Source of the DNA: Halomonas cerina
Lineage (GTDB): Bacteria > Pseudomonadota > Gammaproteobacteria > Pseudomonadales > Halomonadaceae
Reading direction: 5' to 3'
NCBI RefSeq assembly: GCF_014192215.1
Contig: NZ_JACHXP010000002.1
Coordinates: 248,001 to 312,000 of the forward strand
DNA length: 64,000 nt
The notes under the pieces were generated by a model, which was not told the origin of the DNA, made no database searches, and was given only the letters and a program-made list of their open reading frames with translations. The position numbers and the translations under genes are program-made. Numbering within the stretch: position 1 is the stretch's first letter; each line of letters opens with the position of its first letter. Shown in pieces: positions 59,503 to 64,000 of the stretch.

Positions 59503-60477
59503 ATGGCACGCGATCTCGACCAGACCATCTTCGTCGCTGGCCATCGAGGCATGGTGGGCTCGGCCATCGTGCGCTGGCTTGAAGCAATGGGCTATCGCCA
59601 CATTCTTACCGCTGGCCGGGATGAGTTGGATCTCACCGATCAGGCCCAGGTACAGGCCTACTTCGAGCACCATGCCATCGATCAGGTGTATCTGGCAGCG
59701 GCCAAGGTGGGCGGCATCCAGGCCAACAACAGCTTTCCGGCCGAGTTCATCTACCAGAACCTGATGATCGAGGCGAATCTCATCCACGCCGCCCATCAGG
59801 CGGGGGTGAACAAGCTGTTGTTCCTGGGTTCGTCGTGCATCTATCCCAAGCATGCCGAGCAGCCGATGCGCGAGGAGGCGCTGCTCACCGGCACCCTGGA
59901 GCCCACCAACGAACCTTACGCCATCGCCAAGATTGCCGGCATCAAGCTCTGCGAGAGCTATAATCGCCAGTATGGCCGCGACTACCGTAGCGTGATGCCG
60001 ACCAACCTCTATGGGCCGCACGACAACTTCCACCCCGAGAACTCGCATGTGATCCCGGCCTTGCTGCGGCGCTTCCACGAAGCCAAGCAGCAGGGAGACA
60101 GCGAGGTGGTGGTATGGGGCAGCGGCAAGCCGATGCGCGAGTTCGTGCATGTAGACGATATGGCCGCGGCCAGCGTGCATGTGATGGAGCTCGACGAGGC
60201 GACCTATGAAGCCAATACCTCACCGATGCTCTCGCATATCAACGTGGGCACCGGCGTGGATTGCACTATCCGTGAACTGGCCGAGACGATAAAGCGCGTG
60301 ACGGGCTTCGAAGGCGAGCTGACCTTCGATGCCAGCAAGCCCGATGGCACTCCGCGCAAGCTGATGGATGTCTCGCGGCTCAAGGCGCTGGGCTGGCAGG
60401 CCAGCATCACCCTGGAGGATGGCCTGCAGAACGCTTACCAGTGGTTTCTGGATAACCAGGACCGCTTCCGCGGCTGA
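59503..60477 (+). CDS. fcl: GDP-L-fucose synthase
   Basis: A 324-residue epimerase-reductase (Fcl/WcaG). Motifs: [62 protein letters not shown] and [21 protein letters not shown] with the YxxxK pair. It converts the Gmd product into GDP-L-fucose. Start from ATG 59503, just after the gmd stop. The long form of the interspersed repeat follows its stop. Confidence 0.95.
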   Translation: MARDLDQTIFVAGHRGMVGSAIVRWLEAMGYRHILTAGRDELDLTDQAQVQAYFEHHAIDQVYLAAAKVGGIQANNSFPAEFIYQNLMIEANLIHAAHQAGVNKLLFLGSSCIYPKHAEQPMREEALLTGTLEPTNEPYAIAKIAGIKLCESYNRQYGRDYRSVMPTNLYGPHDNFHPENSHVIPALLRRFHEAKQQGDSEVVVWGSGKPMREFVHVDDMAAASVHVMELDEATYEANTSPMLSHINVGTGVDCTIRELAETIKRVTGFEGELTFDASKPDGTPRKLMDVSRLKALGWQASITLEDGLQNAYQWFLDNQDRFRG

Positions 60478-60487
60478 TTTCCATGTA

Positions 60488-60727
60488 GGTGGGCTTTTCC
60501 GTCGGCAAGCTGCGCGAGGGCGCTGTGAACCCCTCCCTGGGCGCTACCTTTGCCCTGCGGCGCTCTCGCGTCCTGCTCCGCTTGCAGGGCCTGGGTTGGC
60601 CATCCATGGCCAACCCGTTCGGCGGGAAGAACATCCACTGGATGTTCTTCTACTTCCGCCTCACCCATGGCAAAGGACACTCGCTTCGCCTTGCCCCCGG
60701 CGCCCACAATGGCTGGAAGTTTGGAAA
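60488..60727 (-). repeat. interspersed palindromic repeat, copy 3 (long, inverse)
   Basis: In inverse orientation to copies 1 and 2. Both ends match them, but where copies 1 and 2 have the short CCTTTGCCA/TGGCAAAGG palindrome, this copy holds ~105 extra bases with two more palindromes, GGTTGGCCAtccaTGGCCAACC type (60595-60616) and GAACATCCActgGATGTTC type (60628-60648). Its left edge lies 10 bases after fcl. Its right edge supplies GGAAG, the ribosome site of gmm. Confidence 0.85.
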
Positions 60728-61230
60728 TGAGCTCCAAGATGGAACCCGCCAGCGCAGGCTGGCTAAGCGATGATGCCTTTCACCAGGTGATCGCCCATAC
60801 CCCGCTGATCTCGCTGGACTTCGTAGTAACCAATCCCCAGGGCGAGTGGCTGCTGGGCCAGCGTGTGAACCGCCCGGCCCAGGGCAGCTGGTTCGTGCCC
60901 GGTGGGCGGGTGCGCAAGGACGAGACGCTGGAAGCCGCCGCCCAGCGCCTGACCCGGGCCGAACTGGGCCAGGCTATCGAGCTTGCCCATATGCGTTTTT
61001 TGGGCGTGTACCAGCACTTCTACGCCGACAGCATGCTCGACCCCGGCCTCTCGACCCACTATGTGGTGCTGGCCTACCAGGTCTCGCGTGCTCTGGACCT
61101 CGAGGCCCTGCCGCGCCAGCAGCACGACCGTTACCGCTGGTGGTCTCCCCAGGCCATCGCCACGACCGAGGCCGTGCACGCCAATACGCGTGCCTATCTA
61201 CCGGCCGTTTCGACGCCCGTTCGGACATAA
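60727..61230 (+). CDS. gmm: GDP-mannose mannosyl hydrolase (Nudix)
   Basis: A 167-residue Nudix-like protein from ATG 60727, seven bases after GGAAG; ATG 60739 is an alternative. The sequence [57 protein letters not shown] (in parts) is close to E. coli Gmm: [17 protein letters not shown], then the shortened Nudix box. It hydrolyses GDP-mannose and GDP-glucose, probably to balance GDP-sugar levels. It sits between fcl and manC exactly as in colanic acid clusters. Confidence 0.9.
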   Translation: MSSKMEPASAGWLSDDAFHQVIAHTPLISLDFVVTNPQGEWLLGQRVNRPAQGSWFVPGGRVRKDETLEAAAQRLTRAELGQAIELAHMRFLGVYQHFYADSMLDPGLSTHYVVLAYQVSRALDLEALPRQQHDRYRWWSPQAIATTEAVHANTRAYLPAVSTPVRT

Positions 61231-61259
61231 GACCCCCGCATCAGGAAAGGAGATTTCCC

Positions 61260-62666
61260 ATGCTGACTCCCGTGATCATGGCGGGGGGCAGCGGCTCGCG
61301 TCTGTGGCCGCTGTCCCGCCAGCTCCATCCCAAGCAGTTTCTGCCGCTGACCGGCGAGGGCAGCATGCTGCAGGAGACCCTCAAGCGCCTGGCGCCCCTT
61401 GCGCATCGCTCACCGCTGCTGATCTGCAACGAGGAGCACCGCTTCCTGGTGGCCGAGCAGGTTCGCCAGCAGGGCATCACCGATGCCCGTATCCTGCTCG
61501 AGCCGGAAGGGCGCAATACCGCCCCGGCCATCGCCTTGGCGGCGTTGCAGGCAATGGAAGCAGAGCCCGAGGCGCTGCTGCTGGTGCTGGCCGCCGATCA
61601 CCTGATTCGCGACGTGGCGCAGTTCCACGCAAGCGTGAGCCATGCCCGCCGGCTGGCCGAGCAGGGCCAGCTGGTGACCTTCGGCGTGGTGCCGACCCAT
61701 GCCGAGACCGGCTATGGCTATATCCAGCGCGGCGCAGGGCAGGGCGACTTCGGTTTCAAGGTCAGGCGCTTCGTCGAGAAGCCCGACCGGGTCACGGCCG
61801 AGGATTACCTGGCCACCGGCGACTACTACTGGAACAGCGGCATGTTCCTGTTCTCTGCCCGCCGTTACCTGGAGGAGCTCGAGCGCTTCCAGCCGGCCAT
61901 GGTCAAGGCCTGTCGCGCGGCCCTGGCCGGGGCCAGCGAGGATCTCGACTTCACCCGGCTCGACGCCGAGGCCTTCCAGGCCTGCCCGGCGGATTCCATC
62001 GACTATGCGGTGATGGAGCGCACCGAGCACGCCAGCGTGGTGCCGCTGGATGCCGGCTGGAGCGATATCGGCTCCTGGTCGGCGCTGTGGGAGGTCAGCG
62101 AGCGCGATGCCCAAGGCAATGCCTGCCATGGCGACGTGATGCTCCACGACAGCCACAACCTGCTGGTGCATGCCGACCATCGCCTGGTGGCCACGGTGGG
62201 CGTCGAGGACCTGGTGGTGGTGGAAACCAAGGACGCCGTGCTGGTGGCGCGTAAGGATCGGGTGCAGGAGGTCAAGCAGATCGTCGCGCGCCTCAAGGCC
62301 GAAGGGCGCAGCGAGCAGGCCAACCACCGCGAGGTCTATCGGCCCTGGGGCGTCTACGACAGCATCGACCAAGGCAACCGCTATCAGGTCAAGTGCATCA
62401 CCGTGAAGCCTGGGGCCAAGCTCTCGGTGCAGATGCATCATCACCGCGCCGAGCACTGGGTGGTGGTCTCCGGCACCGCCAAGGTCACCATCGGCGAGAA
62501 GACCCAACTCGTCAGCGAGAACGAGTCGACCTATATCCCCATCGGCCAGGTGCATGCCCTGGAGAACCCCGGAAAGATCCCGCTGGAGCTGATCGAGGTG
62601 CAGTCGGGGGCCTACCTGGGCGAGGACGATATCGTGCGCTTCAACGACCGCTATGGACGCAGCTGA
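61260..62666 (+). CDS. manC: mannose-1-phosphate guanylyltransferase / mannose-6-phosphate isomerase
   Basis: A 468-residue bifunctional-type enzyme. The N-terminal pyrophosphorylase has [38 protein letters not shown] [15 protein letters not shown], and [14 protein letters not shown]. The C-terminal type II PMI cupin has [15 protein letters not shown] [12 protein letters not shown] and a metal-binding [19 protein letters not shown]. It makes GDP-mannose and possibly interconverts mannose-6-P and fructose-6-P. AGGAAAGGAG precedes the start. The next gene overlaps by one base (TGATG). Confidence 0.95.
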   Translation: MLTPVIMAGGSGSRLWPLSRQLHPKQFLPLTGEGSMLQETLKRLAPLAHRSPLLICNEEHRFLVAEQVRQQGITDARILLEPEGRNTAPAIALAALQAMEAEPEALLLVLAADHLIRDVAQFHASVSHARRLAEQGQLVTFGVVPTHAETGYGYIQRGAGQGDFGFKVRRFVEKPDRVTAEDYLATGDYYWNSGMFLFSARRYLEELERFQPAMVKACRAALAGASEDLDFTRLDAEAFQACPADSIDYAVMERTEHASVVPLDAGWSDIGSWSALWEVSERDAQGNACHGDVMLHDSHNLLVHADHRLVATVGVEDLVVVETKDAVLVARKDRVQEVKQIVARLKAEGRSEQANHREVYRPWGVYDSIDQGNRYQVKCITVKPGAKLSVQMHHHRAEHWVVVSGTAKVTIGEKTQLVSENESTYIPIGQVHALENPGKIPLELIEVQSGAYLGEDDIVRFNDRYGRS

Positions 62667-63454
62667 TGAGTAAGCTGCTGACCATCTCCGTGATCACCGC
62701 CTGCTTCAATAGCCAGGCGACCATCGGCGAGGCCATTGCCACCCTGAAGCGCCAGCGCTGGCCGCATATCGAGCATGTGGTGATCGATGGCGCCTCGAAG
62801 GATGCCACCGTGGCCATCGCCCGGCAGACGCTGGGGGAGGGCGATGTGCTGGTCTCCGAGCCGGACCGGGGCATCTACGACGCCCTTAACAAGGGGATCG
62901 ACCGGGCCAGTGGCGAGGTGGTGGGGTTCCTGCACTCCGATGACCTCTACGCCCATGACGAGGTGTTGGCCAGGGTCGCCGCCTGTTTAGAGGACCCATC
63001 GGTGGGCGCGGTCTATGGCGACCTGCAGTACGTGGATGCGGCGGATACCGAGCGGGTGATTCGCCACTGGACGTCCGGCGCCTTTAGCCATGGCAAGCTA
63101 AAGCGCGGCTGGATGCCGCCGCACCCCACCTTCTTCATGCGCCGCGAGCTCTACCGGGAACTCGGCGGCTTCGACCTGAGCTACCGGATCGCCGGCGACT
63201 ATGACGCGCTGCTGCGTTACCTCGCCAGTGAGAAGGTCAAGGTCGCCTACCTGCCCGAGGTGCTGGTCAAGATGCGCGTGGGCGGGGCCAGCAACGGCAG
63301 CCTGAAGCAGATCCTGCGCAAGTCACGCGAAGATGTCGCCGCGATGCGCAACAACGGCATCAATCCGCTGGTGGCGCTGCCTAGCAAGAACCTCTCGAAG
63401 CTGCCGCAGTTTCTGGCCCGGGGCGCGAAGGGCAAGGGCCGCCAGCCGGCATAA
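62666..63454 (+). CDS. family 2 glycosyltransferase (WcaE-like)
   Basis: A 262-residue GT2 enzyme. Motifs: LTISVITACFNSQATIGEAI, VIDGASKDATVAIA, VSEPDRGIYDALNKGIDRASG and the metal-binding GFLHSDDLYAHDE. The EPDxGIYDAMNKG pattern is typical of colanic-acid WcaE-type and related transferases. A one-base overlap with manC implies coupling. It likely uses GDP-fucose or GDP-mannose-derived donors, or a UDP-sugar; the sequence does not tell which. Confidence 0.88.
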   Translation: MSKLLTISVITACFNSQATIGEAIATLKRQRWPHIEHVVIDGASKDATVAIARQTLGEGDVLVSEPDRGIYDALNKGIDRASGEVVGFLHSDDLYAHDEVLARVAACLEDPSVGAVYGDLQYVDAADTERVIRHWTSGAFSHGKLKRGWMPPHPTFFMRRELYRELGGFDLSYRIAGDYDALLRYLASEKVKVAYLPEVLVKMRVGGASNGSLKQILRKSREDVAAMRNNGINPLVALPSKNLSKLPQFLARGAKGKGRQPA

Positions 63455-63512
63455 GCCGGGCTATCTCAGCAGACAAGCTCACCCGCCGCCATCGGGCATG
63501 AACGGAGTCGAT

Positions 63513-64000
63513 ATGGAAATGACGATTCAGAAGGTGCTGGCCGACAGCGGCGTGGCCTTCGGCACCAGTGGCGCACGGGGCCTGGTGACCCAGTTGACCG
63601 ACGAGGCGTGTGCCGCCTTCACTGCGGCCTTCCTGGGCGTGATGCGACAGCATGGCCGGGTGGAAAGGTTGGCCATCGGCCGGGATCTGCGCCCCAGCAG
63701 CCCCGCTATGGCCGCGGCCTGCACCGCCGCTGCCACGGCGCTGGGGGTAGAGGTCGATGACTATGGGGTGCTGCCGACCCCGGCGTTGGCGCTGCAGGCC
63801 ATGGCCGACGGCGTGCCGGCGATCATGATCACCGGAAGCCATATCCCGTTCGATCGCAACGGCATCAAGTTCTACCACCCCGAGGGCGAGATCACCAAGG
63901 CCGACGAAGCGGCGATCATGGCCGCCCAGGGGGAGCTGCCGACCCTGGCGGTCAGCGATCCGCAGCCGGCTTCCGCTCGTGCCTGGGAGGGTTATGTAGC
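63513..64000 (+). CDS. manB: phosphomannomutase (partial, cut by window end)
   Basis: The first ~162 residues of an alpha-D-phosphohexomutase. It starts at ATG 63513 with CGGAG upstream; ATG 63498 is in frame. The N-terminal FGTSGARGLV and IGRDLRPSSPAM are typical. The phosphoserine loop reads ITGSHIPFDRNGIKFY, the Ser-His pair of the active site in a TGSHIP form rather than the common TASHNP. It interconverts mannose-6-P and mannose-1-P for ManC. The gene continues beyond the window. Confidence 0.88.
   Translation, partial: MEMTIQKVLADSGVAFGTSGARGLVTQLTDEACAAFTAAFLGVMRQHGRVERLAIGRDLRPSSPAMAAACTAAATALGVEVDDYGVLPTPALALQAMADGVPAIMITGSHIPFDRNGIKFYHPEGEITKADEAAIMAAQGELPTLAVSDPQPASARAWEGYV

Noticed and set aside
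1..64000. CRISPR arrays, tRNA and rRNA genes
   Set aside because: No regularly spaced repeats with unique spacers, no cloverleaf-like sequence and no rRNA-like conserved stretch were recognised by reading. A covariance search would be needed to exclude small RNAs.

Overview
The window looks like a piece of chromosome from a high-GC, Gram-negative gammaproteobacterium. The gene content (two Wza/Wzc export systems, exact RfaH ops elements, GDP-mannose/GDP-fucose genes in the enterobacterial colanic-acid order) and codon style would fit the Halomonadaceae or relatives, but the genus is an inference. Nearly the whole window is devoted to cell-surface glycan synthesis. No rRNA, tRNA or CRISPR array was seen.

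Region 1 (1-11480): a tail of a SAF-domain protein, an RmlC-like epimerase, a family 2 glycosyltransferase, a PglK/MsbA-like ABC flippase and a beta-helix protein. These are followed by a tight set resembling the actinobacterial decaprenyl-phospho-arabinose pathway: UbiA-type phosphoribosyltransferase, flippase-like membrane protein, DprE1-like oxidase, DprE2-like reductase, HAD phosphatase and a GT-C glycosyltransferase.

Region 2 (11481-29074): first export locus, preceded by an exact ops site. It holds wza, wzc, a Wzy-like polymerase, several glycosyltransferases, a TupA-like ATP-grasp protein and a bacillosamine-type set (PglC, PglE, PglD and, on the opposite strand, PglF/WbpM-like). It lacks its own Wzb and an obvious Wzx.

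Region 3 (29075-35613): second export locus with a second exact ops site, wza, wzb, wzc and a WbaP-type initiating transferase.

Region 4 (35614-45698): an accessory island of toxin-antitoxin-like pairs (zeta-like kinase, DUF4160/DUF2442, DUF2281/PIN, DUF433/broken DUF5615, MNT/HEPN), a tyrosine recombinase, two Rpn-family nucleases plus a separate copy of an Rpn C-terminal half, and an MBL-fold nuclease. Five (GGGCGCT)n heptamer arrays, with further heptad repeats around them, punctuate regions 3 and 4. They have a G-quadruplex-like pattern and tend to sit at module boundaries.

Region 5 (45699-64000): a continuation of surface glycan synthesis. AT-rich wzx is followed by a pseudaminic acid pathway (pseB, C, F, G, a formyltransferase in the place of pseH, pseI). 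A strongly AT-rich block (capsule-type transferase, sulfotransferase, IS3 remnant, wzy, GT4) comes next, then gmd, fcl, gmm, manC, a GT2 and the start of manB. Base composition switches inside pseB, pseI and gmd, which suggests cassette exchange through conserved genes.

A separate non-coding repeat of about 170 bp with an internal palindrome occurs three times (16744, 25894, 60488), once in a longer form in inverse orientation.
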